In this document: positions 19,532-29,494 of the stretch, piece by piece
Layout of the letters: each line of letters begins with the position of its first letter
Numbering within the stretch: the stretch's first letter is position 1
Origin: Croceifilum oryzae
Lineage (GTDB): Bacteria; Bacillota; Bacilli; Thermoactinomycetales; Thermoactinomycetaceae
Reading direction: 5' to 3'
Assembly: GCF_030814315.1 (NCBI RefSeq)
Contig: NZ_JAUSUV010000006.1
Span: forward strand, 186,001-250,000
Length of the DNA stretch: 64,000 nt
Notes under the pieces: generated by a model
Seen by the model: the letters and a program-made list of their open reading frames with translations, nothing else
Database searches by the model: none
Told to the model about the DNA's origin: nothing
Position numbers and translations under genes: made by a program

Positions 19532-20217
19532 TATGTATCTCTTAAATCGATATAGATATTTCCATATTGATCGACACTTGCATAAAACACATTTTTAAAA
19601 TCTTTTACTCCCTTTTTTCGTAATTCTTGCTTGAGCCATATATGATTATATCCTGATTCCTGTAGTTCTTGTTCCTGCACCCTTCCCTCGATGATAACAG
19701 GGATTGGCATGCGAAATGGGCGTAACTTGGAGCCATCAGGTTGCACATCTCCCTTGGTTAGTCGGGCCTTTTCCGTCTTAGGAAACACACTTAATTTCCC
19801 TGAAGTCTCTAATATGGCAATCTCAACATCCGATACATCAGGGATATCTTTTTCACGTAATTGCATCAATAAGTCATCTAGATTATATCTTGATTTAGAC
19901 ATCATAGAATCAATAATTTTCCCATCTCTGACTATGACAGCTGGCTCTCCTTCAATCAGATTGCGTGCTTTGCGACTCTTGAGCAACAAGTATGACATCC
20001 CAATTTGTAATAAAACCAGAGCGAGTATCGGTACAATGGCATCCACGAGTGGCCGCTCGATGTCATCTAGTACGATCGCACTCAAGTCAGCAATCATAAA
20101 TGATACGATTAAATCAAAGATTGATAATTTCCCAATCTCTCTTTTACCCATTAGTCTCATCATAAGGAAAAGAAAGATATAGATGAAGCTGGTTCGTAGT
20201 ACTGACATCCAAAGCAC
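19531..20217 (-). CDS. yrbG: DUF421-domain membrane protein (YrbG/YetF family)
   Basis: A 228-residue protein with three N-terminal helices (to about 85) and a soluble DUF421 domain. The family motif MRLMGKREIGKLSIFDLIVS is in the first loop, and LREKDIPDVSDVEIAILETS lies in the soluble part. Spore-former homologues include YetF and YrbG; the molecular function is unclear, and some paralogues are linked to germinant-receptor or lipid processes. Start GTG 20217 has AAAGGAGG seven bases upstream. The position between spoVB and yrzE matches B. subtilis yrbG. Confidence 0.85.
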   Translation of the reverse strand: MLWMSVLRTSFIYIFLFLMMRLMGKREIGKLSIFDLIVSFMIADLSAIVLDDIERPLVDAIVPILALVLLQIGMSYLLLKSRKARNLIEGEPAVIVRDGKIIDSMMSKSRYNLDDLLMQLREKDIPDVSDVEIAILETSGKLSVFPKTEKARLTKGDVQPDGSKLRPFRMPIPVIIEGRVQEQELQESGYNHIWLKQELRKKGVKDFKNVFYASVDQYGNIYIDLRDT

Positions 20218-20388
20218 GCCATTTCCTCCTTTCCAGGCTTATTCTAGTATTGGTCTATTGACAGTCCTGTTGTTATTTTGACCGTAAGTTGATTTTTTAT
20301 GATCTCGAAATCTCTATTATAAAATCATATATTAATGGACTTGCTCATAAGTTGTACCAAAGATGAGGAGAAAGGAGAGGTATCCTTT

Positions 20389-20784
20389 ATGAAAACAACC
20401 ATCTTTCATTCCAACCGAACTGGCCTAAATTCTCCATGGATTATAGGTCAAAGTGTCATTTGGTCATCTGTACTTATTCTTTCTCTCGGTACAGCCGTCA
20501 TACTACGCTACACGGACCTCCAAACAAGTAGCTTATCCTGGATTACCTTCCTGATCAACGCTAGTTCGATTTTTACAGGCGGTTTGATCTCTGGAAAACG
20601 AACGGAGCGAAATGGCTGGATTATGGGGGGAATTCAAGGCATTCTTTATACGCTCATACTGATGATAATTGGATTTCTCGCCTTTGATACCGCATTACGG
20701 GTAGAGCCGTTGGTCTTTGGAATATGCTCGTTTGGACTCGGTGCATTAGGCGGGATGATAGGGATTAACCTAGCCAAAAAATAA
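20389..20784 (+). CDS. yrzE: TIGR04086-type membrane protein (YrzE-like)
   Basis: A 131-residue protein with four predicted helices. The glycine-rich helix GAVSG-like segments ASSIFTGGLISGKRTERNGW and GICSFGLGALGGMIGINLAKK are characteristic of the family. Function is unknown. Start ATG 20389 follows AAAGGAGAGG; the frame opens earlier at 20335 but without an SD. It sits between yrbG and yajC, as in B. subtilis, and its identity rests mainly on that synteny and topology. Confidence 0.75.
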   Translation: MKTTIFHSNRTGLNSPWIIGQSVIWSSVLILSLGTAVILRYTDLQTSSLSWITFLINASSIFTGGLISGKRTERNGWIMGGIQGILYTLILMIIGFLAFDTALRVEPLVFGICSFGLGALGGMIGINLAKK

Positions 20785-20827
20785 AAAAGCTATTTCTCTC
20801 CTTTGATCGGAGAAAATAGCTTTTTTA
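20783..20827. terminator. Bidirectional terminator between yrzE and yajC
   Basis: AAAAAAGCTATTT and AAATAGCTTTTTT flank an inner CTCC/GGAG stem. It is symmetric, with a T-run on both strands, between convergent genes. Confidence 0.85.
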
Positions 20828-20831
20828 TTTT

Positions 20832-21164
20832 TTATTTCTCTTCTTTTGTCTCTTCAGTCGTGGAAGCTACTACTTCTTCTTTTTCTTCTGTTTTAGCAGG
20901 AGCATCAACAATTTTCTTCTCATTGATCGCAGCACGTTCAAAAACAAGACGAGTGTTATCGTTTACTTTAATGGTAATGGTTTGATCATTTAATTCAACG
21001 ATCGTACCATGAAGCCCACCAATCGTTACCACTTTGTCTCCCTTTTTCAAAGAAGAGATCATTTCGTTACGTTGTTTACGATTCTTATTTTGGGGACGAA
21101 TGAGCAAGAAGTAGAAAATCGCGATTAACAAGACAGGGAAAATAAATGCTTGGTATTGTTGCAT
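20832..21164 (-). CDS. yajC: Preprotein translocase accessory subunit YajC
   Basis: A 110-residue protein with a single N-terminal helix (about 7-22) followed by the signature FYFLLIRPQNKNRKQRNEM and GDKVVTIGGLHGTI. YajC binds SecDF and supports secretion. The acidic C-terminal tail of Glu/Lys/Thr is low complexity. Start ATG 21164 has TAGGAGG upstream. It is the last gene of the ruvC-ruvA-ruvB-queA-tgt-yajC unit. Confidence 0.95.
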   Translation of the reverse strand: MQQYQAFIFPVLLIAIFYFLLIRPQNKNRKQRNEMISSLKKGDKVVTIGGLHGTIVELNDQTITIKVNDNTRLVFERAAINEKKIVDAPAKTEEKEEVVASTTEETKEEK

Positions 21165-21191
21165 GGATATTCCTCCTAAATGGTGTTCAAT

Positions 21192-22343
<1,152 letters not shown>

Positions 22344-22407
22344 CTAACTTATTATCCATTATAACGAAAAAACCTTTGCCACTGCCAATATTATAGAAGA
22401 CAAGTCA

Positions 22408-23442
22408 TCATATAATCAACATCGCATCTCCAAAACTAAAGAACCTATATTGCTCCTGCACTGCTACTTCATAAGCATGAAGCAAGATATCCCGACTGCT
22501 AAAAGCGCTTCCCAGCATCAATAGAGTAGATTGTGGTAAGTGAAAATTCGTCAATAACCCATCTACTACCTGAAACTCATATCCCGGATAGATAAAGATA
22601 TCCGTCCATCCACTACAAGCTTGCACCTCTGACGCAAACCTTCCCGCAATCGTCTCCAAGGTACGAATCGAAGTCGTTCCAACGGCAACCACTCGTTTTC
22701 CTGCTTTTTTTGCTTCTCTTATAGTGGATGCTGTCTCTTCGGTCATCTCATAATACTCTGCATGCATCTGATGCTCTTCGATTTTATCCACCGTGACAGG
22801 TCGAAATGTACCTAATCCCACATGAAGGGTGACAAAAGCAACTTGTACCCCTTTTTCGCGAATCGCAGACAAAATCTCATCTGTAAAATGAAGCCCTGCT
22901 GTTGGAGCGGCCGCAGAGCCTATCGAACGAGAAAAGACTGTCTGATAACGTTCCGGATCATCTAACTGTTCATGGATATAAGGGGGCAGGGGCATCTCGC
23001 CTAATTGTGTAAACAGGGATTCTATATCGTCTACTTGGTACTCTAAACGAAACACACGCCCCCCTGCAACTTCGGTCGACTCCTCCGCAACAGCTCGCAG
23101 TTCTCCATTACCAAATTGGATAACTGACCCTTCCTTCACCCTCTTAGCTGGCTTCACGAGGGCTTCCCAGCGGTCTCCGCCCATCGGTTGGAGCAATAAA
23201 AGCTCAATCTTCGCTCCTGTATCTACTTTCGTCCCAATGAGACGTGCAGGTCGAACTCGGCTATCGTTTAGGACCAGTACATCTCCTGCTTCAAGGTAAT
23301 TCACAACCTCAGGAAATTGCGTATGCGTTAGCTCCCCTGACTTGCGGTTTACGATCATTAACCGAGAAGCGGTTCGATCGGTTAAGGGAGTTTGTGCGAT
23401 TAGTTCTTTGGGTAACTCAAATGAAAAATCTGCTACGTTCAT
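22408..23442 (-). CDS. queA: S-adenosylmethionine:tRNA ribosyltransferase-isomerase QueA
   Basis: A 344-residue enzyme that transfers and rearranges the ribosyl group of AdoMet onto preQ1-tRNA to give epoxyqueuosine. The N-terminus [13 protein letters not shown] and the sequences [20 protein letters not shown] and [13 protein letters not shown] are diagnostic. Start ATG 23442 has GGAGTGAG upstream. It lies between ruvB and tgt in the same orientation, as in B. subtilis. Confidence 0.97.
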   Translation of the reverse strand: MNVADFSFELPKELIAQTPLTDRTASRLMIVNRKSGELTHTQFPEVVNYLEAGDVLVLNDSRVRPARLIGTKVDTGAKIELLLLQPMGGDRWEALVKPAKRVKEGSVIQFGNGELRAVAEESTEVAGGRVFRLEYQVDDIESLFTQLGEMPLPPYIHEQLDDPERYQTVFSRSIGSAAAPTAGLHFTDEILSAIREKGVQVAFVTLHVGLGTFRPVTVDKIEEHQMHAEYYEMTEETASTIREAKKAGKRVVAVGTTSIRTLETIAGRFASEVQACSGWTDIFIYPGYEFQVVDGLLTNFHLPQSTLLMLGSAFSSRDILLHAYEVAVQEQYRFFSFGDAMLII

Positions 23443-23497
23443 GTATGCTCACTCCAAAATGTCATTACAAAAATACAAAATCAAGGGAATGCCTATT

Positions 23498-24502
23498 TTA
23501 CGCCTCAGGCCATTGCATCCCAAAGTGTTCACAGCAACGTAACGTCACCATCCGCCCACGTGGGGTTCGTTGGAGGAAGCCGATTTGCATTAGATAAGGC
23601 TCGTACACATCTTCGATGGTATTTGGCTCTTCGCCTATGGTAGCTGCGATGGTATCAAGCCCGACCGGACCTCCGCGAAATTTTTCGATAATCGAGAGTA
23701 GTAATCGATGGTCGACGTGATCTAGTCCCAGTCTATCCACTTGAATTCGGTCTAATGCATCTCGGGCGGCATCTCCTGTGATAATCCCATCCCCTTGCAC
23801 TTGAACGAAGTCACGTACCCGCTTTAGAAGTCGATTCGCAACACGAGGGGTACCACGGGAACGAGTCGCAATCTCGAGGGCTCCTTCTTCCCGAATCCCT
23901 ACTTGTAATAAATCGGCCGCTCTCATCACAATAAAAGCTAACTCTTCTTGGGTATAGTACTCTAAACGGCTTACTACGCCAAATCGATCCCGAAGAGGGG
24001 CAGAAAGAGAACCCGCTCTTGTAGTCGCTCCTACCAAGGTAAAGGGGGGTAGGTCCAACCGAACTGAGTGGGCACTAGGTCCCTTACCAATCATAATATC
24101 AAGAGCAAAATCCTCCATGGCTGGATAGAGGACTTCTTCTACAGAACGATTTAATCTATGTATTTCATCAATAAATAAAAAATCATGCGGTTGTAAGTTA
24201 GTCAAAATCGCCGCCAGATCCCCCGGACGCTCAATCGCAGGACCTGAAGTCGTGCGAATCTGAGCTCCCATCTCGTTGGCAATAATATGGGAGAGTGTGG
24301 TCTTCCCTAGACCTGGTGGACCGTACAACAATACATGATCAAGCGTTTCATTTCGCATCTTTGCTGCTTCTATGTAGATTTTTAGATTCTCTTTGGCCCT
24401 GGACTGTCCAATATACTCTCGCAGAGATCGAGGGCGCAGACTAAACTCAACCATCTCATCTTCTTCCATCATCATCTTGCTCGAGATGATCCGTTCTTCC
24501 AT
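23498..24502 (-). CDS. ruvB: Holliday junction branch-migration DNA helicase RuvB
   Basis: A 334-residue AAA+ ATPase that drives branch migration. Walker [10 protein letters not shown] at about 62-70, Walker [10 protein letters not shown], sensor region [20 protein letters not shown] and the C-terminal winged helix ending [10 protein letters not shown] are visible. Start ATG 24502 follows AGGAGGGTG. It lies 11 bp downstream of ruvA. Confidence 0.98.
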   Translation of the reverse strand: MEERIISSKMMMEEDEMVEFSLRPRSLREYIGQSRAKENLKIYIEAAKMRNETLDHVLLYGPPGLGKTTLSHIIANEMGAQIRTTSGPAIERPGDLAAILTNLQPHDFLFIDEIHRLNRSVEEVLYPAMEDFALDIMIGKGPSAHSVRLDLPPFTLVGATTRAGSLSAPLRDRFGVVSRLEYYTQEELAFIVMRAADLLQVGIREEGALEIATRSRGTPRVANRLLKRVRDFVQVQGDGIITGDAARDALDRIQVDRLGLDHVDHRLLLSIIEKFRGGPVGLDTIAATIGEEPNTIEDVYEPYLMQIGFLQRTPRGRMVTLRCCEHFGMQWPEA

Positions 24503-24513
24503 CCTTCACCCTC

Positions 24514-25149
24514 CTATCTTTTCACGGATACTTGTAGAGCCAAACGAATCCATTCTCCCGTGGAAAGCTCTTTTTCGGTAGATTCTTTTGCTTTCATCAC
24601 CGATGATCTAGCTTCCTCTTCATGATAGCCAAGACCCATTAATGCATCCACTACATCTCGCATATGGGGATCCTCGTCCGTTGCACGACGAATCGGTTGC
24701 TCCACCATTTGGTCTGGCAACGATAAAGTCAATTGGAATCGACGATCCCAGCCCAGCTTCTGCAATTTATCTTTTAAATCTAACACAATCCGTTGTGCTG
24801 TCTTCTTCCCAATCCCCGGTAATGCCGTTAGAAATTTTAAATCCTCTAACTGAATTGCCGACACAATCTGTCTAGGCGTCCCTCCTGCTAAGATCGAAAT
24901 CCCAGCTTTAGGACCAATTCCAGAAACCTCTAGTAATAAGCGAAATAAATCTCGTTCATCTGTCGTTTGAAAGCCATATAATAACTGGGCATCTTCTCGT
25001 ACCACTTGATGGGTATAGAGAAAGATCGACTCCTGCTCTTCATAGGAAAATGGATTGGTCACTGTAACTTGATATCCCACTCCACCTACTTCAACGGCTA
25101 TATAGTCTGCTCCTCGGTACGCCATCGATCCCCGCAAAAAATCAATCAT
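24514..25149 (-). CDS. ruvA: Holliday junction branch-migration protein RuvA
   Basis: A 211-residue junction-binding protein that loads RuvB. It has an N-terminal OB fold (MIDFLRGSMAYRGADYIAVE), a double helix-hairpin-helix region (VSGIGPKAGISIL and LPGIGKKTAQRIVLDLKDKL) and a C-terminal RuvB-binding domain (GLGYHEEEARSSVMKA). The start ATG shares one base with the ruvC stop (TAATG), indicating coupled translation. Confidence 0.97.
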   Translation of the reverse strand: MIDFLRGSMAYRGADYIAVEVGGVGYQVTVTNPFSYEEQESIFLYTHQVVREDAQLLYGFQTTDERDLFRLLLEVSGIGPKAGISILAGGTPRQIVSAIQLEDLKFLTALPGIGKKTAQRIVLDLKDKLQKLGWDRRFQLTLSLPDQMVEQPIRRATDEDPHMRDVVDALMGLGYHEEEARSSVMKAKESTEKELSTGEWIRLALQVSVKR

Positions 25150-25652
25150 TACGAAATTCCTCCTCGTCCTACTTGAGATATTGACTTGGAAGAATGGGCC
25201 TCACAAATTGCGATTGCCAGTGCATCTGCCACATCATCAGGCCTCGGAACCTGAGACAAGCGGAGTAGCATCTTTACCATTTCTTGAACCTGACGTTTCT
25301 CTGCCTTCCCATATCCCACAGCTCCCACCTTCACCTGAGAAGGGGTATACTCTGTAATAGGAATTCCTGCCTCTTCCACCGCTAAGATGATAACACCTCT
25401 TGCCTGCACTACAAGCAAAGCATTATTCACATTTTTATTAAAAAACAACTTCTCAATCGCTACTACTTCCGGTTGAAAGCGATCCAATAAGATCTTCATC
25501 GCATCATACACTTGCTTCATTCGGGTTGGAATGGAGTAATGCGGCTCTGTTTGAATCGCACCATAATCAACAGCTTCCAATCTACCACCTTTTTGGTCAA
25601 TTACTCCATATCCCACAAGTGCATAGCCTGGGTCGATCCCCATAATCCGCAA
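25149..25652 (-). CDS. ruvC: Crossover junction endodeoxyribonuclease RuvC
   Basis: A 167-residue RNase-H-fold resolvase. The catalytic acidic residues are in GIDPG (Asp7-type), AIEKLFFNKN and RPDDVADALAIAI. The start is TTG 25652 with AGGAGGA seven bases upstream, giving the typical N-terminus MRIMGIDPG. It is the first gene of ruvCAB; bofC and yebC, found near ruv in some relatives, are absent here. Confidence 0.97.
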   Translation of the reverse strand: MRIMGIDPGYALVGYGVIDQKGGRLEAVDYGAIQTEPHYSIPTRMKQVYDAMKILLDRFQPEVVAIEKLFFNKNVNNALLVVQARGVIILAVEEAGIPITEYTPSQVKVGAVGYGKAEKRQVQEMVKMLLRLSQVPRPDDVADALAIAICEAHSSKSISQVGRGGIS

Positions 25653-25717
25653 AACATTCTCCTCCTAAACCAAGCGAACACACATTCTAGGAATTTTCAT
25701 TATATCATAACTTCAAG

Positions 25718-26290
25718 CTAATCTTCATACTCTTCGTAGCGAATATCATCGTTTTGCACTTTATCCTGCTTCTGCTCTACATTTCGATTAAAACGTTGTA
25801 AATCCTCTTCTTTCATCGATTGAGCAAACATGTTTAATTCATTACTCAAATCTTTTGTTTGCTTAATGGAGAGAAACGTACCATCCGTTAATTTCACAGC
25901 AATTCCCTTTTTCACAGGCACCAATTCTACATGGCCCACATGCTTCTGATTCGTTCGTGACGCTTTTGAGTATTCACGTGTCAACCGTTCACGAAATGGC
26001 ATAGATCTTTTTTCAATTGATTTTAGGGTTTCAAATAAATCCTGATAATCAAGTTCTTTGCGCTCGTTAAAGCGGATAATACCTAGCTCCGACATCTGTG
26101 AAAATAACTCCATAACCGTATCCCGCGAAAACCCTGTTGCCTCTTCAACCTCCACAGCATCATGTAACTGAATACTTGCTTGTAACAAGATCAGTTGTTC
26201 ATGATTCATGCCCATTATACGGTGATAACGTAACAACATCTCACTCATACCATGCATAGATGTTAGCTCAGCCATTCCTATATTTGTCAT
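25718..26290 (-). CDS. Winged-helix protein resembling the DnaD N-terminal domain, function unknown
   Basis: A 190-residue soluble protein. Residues about 20-75 (RYHRIMGMNHEQLILLQASI then EEATGFSRDTVMELFSQMSE) have the helix pattern of DnaD N-terminal winged helices, but the C-terminal DnaD domain is not apparent. The rest is charged, with an acidic tail (DDIRYEEYED). ATG 26290 is preferred because AAAGGAAG lies seven bases upstream; GTG 26308 lacks an SD. It lies 65 bp upstream of ruvC in the same orientation and may be co-transcribed. The assignment is by pattern only. Confidence 0.5.
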   Translation of the reverse strand: MTNIGMAELTSMHGMSEMLLRYHRIMGMNHEQLILLQASIQLHDAVEVEEATGFSRDTVMELFSQMSELGIIRFNERKELDYQDLFETLKSIEKRSMPFRERLTREYSKASRTNQKHVGHVELVPVKKGIAVKLTDGTFLSIKQTKDLSNELNMFAQSMKEEDLQRFNRNVEQKQDKVQNDDIRYEEYED

Positions 26291-26434
26291 GAGAAAACTT
26301 CCTTTCACTTAATAAATGATCGTCACCAAGGTCATTTATTCTATACACCCATTTTAATGTAACCGTACGTTCTTAAAAATGGGATTATATGAAAACATAT
26401 GCAACGTTTCATTTTAAAAGGCATAAAAATAACC

Positions 26435-26490
26435 AAAAAAGAGGATTGATCTATTTTTTATCATTCAAAAATAGATCAATCCTCTTTTTT
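26435..26490 (-). terminator. Terminator of the deacetylase gene at 26517
   Basis: A perfect 24-bp stem (26435-26458 with 26467-26490) around an eight-base loop. Each end has six A/T bases, so a T-run exists on both strands. It lies 27 bases past the stop at 26517. Confidence 0.85.
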
Positions 26491-26516
26491 GATAAAATCA
26501 ACATTCCAAACAGCAC

Positions 26517-27314
26517 TCATTTTTTCTTTACTTTCTCATAAGGTGACATCTTCAGTACCTCTTGTAATGGGACAATCTGATACTTTTCACTGTGGAGATA
26601 CTCAATAATCTGTGGCAATGCTTTAATCGAGCCATCTAGATACGGCTCTCCTCCACCCGAATGCAACAAAATAATAGAACCTGGTTTCACTTTCTTCTTT
26701 ACCCAGTCAAGGATGCGATCTGCACTCCTACCATCCCAATCTTTTGGATCGACATCCCATTGGATCAATGTATAGTGATGTCGTGAAGCTACACGGCAAA
26801 TTTTATCGTTGATCCTCCCAAAAGGTGGGCGAACGAAGAGTGGTTTAAAGCCTAGCTCCTCTTGTATGTATTTCTCATTTTTCAAAAGGTCTTTCTCAAT
26901 TTCGTATTCGGAAACAAGCTGAAAATCACTATGATGCCATGTATGATTTCCTACTGTATGCCCATCTTTCACTATCCTCTTTAACTGTTCCGGATGATGC
27001 ACCGCACTTTTCCCCATGACAAAAAAAGTAGCTTTCACCTTATATCGTTGTAAAATATCTAACACTTTAGGCGTATATATGCCATCTGGACCATCGTCAA
27101 ACGTAAGCACTACCTTCCTCTCATCCTTAGGAAGGTCTATCGAATAGTAAACCGGTTGTTTATTGACGCAACCGCGTGTTGAAATATTTGTATCTGTAGA
27201 CTTTTGGGGATGAAGGCTTTCCTCTGCACGAGTGGTATACATAGTGAAATCAAGTAACAAACTCCACAAAAGACTCATTACAAGGACTCCAAACAAACAT
27301 CTCCATTTCTTCAT
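26517..27314 (-). CDS. Secreted polysaccharide deacetylase (NodB domain)
   Basis: A 265-residue carbohydrate esterase family 4 protein. An N-terminal signal/anchor helix (about 5-25) is followed by the NodB domain with all five motifs: TFDDGPD (catalytic Asp and metal Asp), HTWHHSD (metal His pair), RPPFG, DPKDWDG and LLHSGGG. Such enzymes remove N-acetyl groups from peptidoglycan or other wall glycans outside the membrane. Start ATG 27314 has AGGAGTGG upstream. A second member lies at 28374, separated by a divergent methyltransferase gene. Sporulation homologues such as PdaA/PdaB are possible, but no diagnostic feature decides. Confidence 0.88.
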   Translation of the reverse strand: MKKWRCLFGVLVMSLLWSLLLDFTMYTTRAEESLHPQKSTDTNISTRGCVNKQPVYYSIDLPKDERKVVLTFDDGPDGIYTPKVLDILQRYKVKATFFVMGKSAVHHPEQLKRIVKDGHTVGNHTWHHSDFQLVSEYEIEKDLLKNEKYIQEELGFKPLFVRPPFGRINDKICRVASRHHYTLIQWDVDPKDWDGRSADRILDWVKKKVKPGSIILLHSGGGEPYLDGSIKALPQIIEYLHSEKYQIVPLQEVLKMSPYEKVKKK

Positions 27315-27508
27315 CGTACCACTCCTATCCTCATGTAGTATGAGACAGTAAGAGCGATTTCTTACATGAATTCAATAAAAAAGTCATGATATTTTTCTTT
27401 TGTTTTCAGTCGCCTCTGAGACATAGCCTGTATCAGATTCATTTATCATCGCATATACTGCTATGCTAGCAAAACATTATCATTCATTTTGAAGAGGAGT
27501 TGGAGGAA

Positions 27509-28303
27509 TTGAGCATTGGTGATACAGAGTTGAGCAAAGAAGCTATCAGAAATCTATACTTGGAACTACTAAAAAAAACGATCTTGTTTGAAATTTGGCT
27601 AGAGCAAGAAGCAAGGTACCATCATCCCGAAAATCTTGTCTTTGCTCCTACTCAAGCAAATAGAACCTTAGGAATCGAATGGCCTCCCATTGCTCATAGT
27701 ATGATTGGCAGAATGCGTATGGATAATCTACATCAATGTATGGCCTCAGTGGTAAAAGAAAACATTGAGGGTGACTTCATTGAAACAGGCGTATGGAGAG
27801 GTGGATCGTGTATCTTTATGAGTGGCTTCTTAAAAGCCCATGGTATCAAGTCAAGAAAAGTATGGGTTGCTGATTCATTTGAAGGACTCCCACCACCTGA
27901 TCCCAACTACCCTGTGGATAAAAATACCAATGCTCATTTACTAAATTATCTAAAGGTCTCCTTAGAGGAGGTGCAAGATAACTTTCGGAAATATGATTTA
28001 TTAAATGACCAAGTTACTTTTTTAAAGGGATGGTTTAAAGATACATTACCTACTGCACCCATTGAAAAAATTGCGATAGCAAGATTGGATGGAGATTTAT
28101 ACGCATCTACTTGGGATGCTTTAACAAGTCTTTACGATAAAATTTCCATAGGCGGATATTTGATCATTGATGACTACAGCTTACATTATTGTAAACAGGC
28201 AGTTCACGATTTTCGAAATCAATTTCATATTGAAGAGGCTATTCAAAATATCGATGGAAGTGGTTGCTTCTGGAAAAAATTAAAAGAGAGACAAGTGAAA
28301 TAA
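27509..28303 (+). CDS. TylF/MycF-type SAM-dependent O-methyltransferase
   Basis: About 264 residues of the macrocin-O-methyltransferase family, whose members methylate sugar hydroxyls on natural products or polysaccharides in a Mg-dependent way. The SAM-site segment is GDFIETGVWRGGSCIFM, followed by VWVADSFEGLPPPDP and the metal-binding acidic residues in ARLDGDLYAST and LIIDDY. The start is uncertain: TTG 27509 lies nine bases after GAGGAG, while TTG 27500 is too close. It has its own palindromic terminator and sits between two outward NodB deacetylase genes, suggesting wall or glycan modification (inference). Confidence 0.78.
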   Translation: MSIGDTELSKEAIRNLYLELLKKTILFEIWLEQEARYHHPENLVFAPTQANRTLGIEWPPIAHSMIGRMRMDNLHQCMASVVKENIEGDFIETGVWRGGSCIFMSGFLKAHGIKSRKVWVADSFEGLPPPDPNYPVDKNTNAHLLNYLKVSLEEVQDNFRKYDLLNDQVTFLKGWFKDTLPTAPIEKIAIARLDGDLYASTWDALTSLYDKISIGGYLIIDDYSLHYCKQAVHDFRNQFHIEEAIQNIDGSGCFWKKLKERQVK

Positions 28304-28342
28304 AAAAAATCCTCATCAGGATATCCTGATGAGGATTTTTTT
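28303..28342. terminator. Bidirectional palindromic terminator
   Basis: A perfect 40-bp palindrome with A7 and T7 ends and core CCTCATCAGGATATCCTGATGAGG minus its outer bases. It separates the convergent methyltransferase and deacetylase genes. Confidence 0.88.
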
Positions 28343-28373
28343 AAAAGATTTTGGGTTTATATCAATCTATATG

Positions 28374-29204
28374 CTACTGATATGCCTGTATTCCAATCAT
28401 TTTATCAACTGTCACAAATTCATAGCCTTTACTCTTTAGATCGTGAATCATTTCTGGCAAAGCTTTTACCGTTTCCTTGAGACCTTCATTTCCAGAGCTA
28501 TGTTGAAGAATGATTCCACCAGGCTTGAACTCTTTATTATAAGCTTCCATAATTTGATCTTTTGATTTATGATCCCAATCTCTCGTATCCACGCTCCACA
28601 AAATCAATTTCATGTTTAGCTGTTGCACTTCATTATCAACAATTCCACCTTTATGTGCACCATAAGGAGGACGGAATAAAGTAGGTGTTTTCCCAATTAC
28701 GTTTTTAATAACGTCATTCGTCTTACTAATTTGTTGACTAACCGTTGCTTGATCTTTTTTTGATAAATCTGGATGGTTCCATGAGTGATTTCCAACAGAA
28801 TGACCTTCTTGATCTATTCTCTTTACTACATCTGGGTGTGCTTCTACGTTGTTTCCACAGACAAAGAAGGTAGCAGGCACCTTTTCTTTTTTTAATATGT
28901 CTAAAACTTGATTCGTAAAATGCGTATCTGGACCATCATCAAATGTAAAGGCAACTTGCTTATGGGAAGATAATCCCTGGCTGATTACAAATTTAGAACG
29001 AAGTGTACTCATTTCAGCAAGTAACGCGTCATTTGTCGATAATTTCACTGTTGGTAGTGTTCTATCAGACATGGTTAATAATTTTTCTTGAGTTAGGTCT
29101 TTCACTGGTATGAGATTAGATCCCGCTGCTCCTACATAATTCGTACAACCAGTTAAAAGCGCTCCTGCTATTAGGGTGACCCCTATAGAACGGAATATCT
29201 TCAC
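28374..29204 (-). CDS. Lipoprotein polysaccharide deacetylase (NodB domain)
   Basis: A 276-residue family-4 carbohydrate esterase. The signal peptide ends in a lipobox LLTGC, so the mature protein should be lipid-anchored outside the membrane. NodB motifs TFDDGPD, NHSWNHPD, RPPYGAHKG, DTRDWDHK and LQHSSG are all present. GTG 29204 is favoured because AAGGGAG lies seven bases upstream; the in-frame ATG 29231 has a weak SD. The catalytic set resembles the secreted deacetylase at 26517 but the two are clearly diverged. Confidence 0.87.
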   Translation of the reverse strand: MKIFRSIGVTLIAGALLTGCTNYVGAAGSNLIPVKDLTQEKLLTMSDRTLPTVKLSTNDALLAEMSTLRSKFVISQGLSSHKQVAFTFDDGPDTHFTNQVLDILKKEKVPATFFVCGNNVEAHPDVVKRIDQEGHSVGNHSWNHPDLSKKDQATVSQQISKTNDVIKNVIGKTPTLFRPPYGAHKGGIVDNEVQQLNMKLILWSVDTRDWDHKSKDQIMEAYNKEFKPGGIILQHSSGNEGLKETVKALPEMIHDLKSKGYEFVTVDKMIGIQAYQ

Positions 29205-29388
29205 CCTCTCACTCCCTTTCAATATCTTCATTCGCTTCTTTCGATCAGCAAATTTAATTTAAATGATAACGTCAATCCTAACATATATCTCTTTTCTTCA
29301 CAGCATTGATTTCGACAATTTTTTGATAAATATATGCAATGATCATTGACAGAAGCATAGGGAGGTGACAGAATAGAGCTGATTGAAT

Positions 29389-29404
29389 TTTGCCTTAGGG
29401 AAAG
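29389..29404 (+). promoter_or_regulatory. MntR-type operator upstream of mntABCD
   Basis: TTTGCCTTAGGGAAAG matches the B. subtilis MntR box (TTTGCCTTAAGGAAA-like) at nearly every position. It lies about 90 bases before mntA. A possible -35 TTGAAT (29383-29388) and a weak -10 TTTATG (29406-29411) flank it, so manganese-bound MntR would block the promoter. The promoter boxes are less certain than the operator. Confidence 0.7.
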
Positions 29405-29494
29405 ATTTATGACTGCACTAAATAGATTTGAAGTATAGCATTTTTTATAGGTTAAGCAAACAAATATAATCAAATGAAATGAGGAGCAACTACC

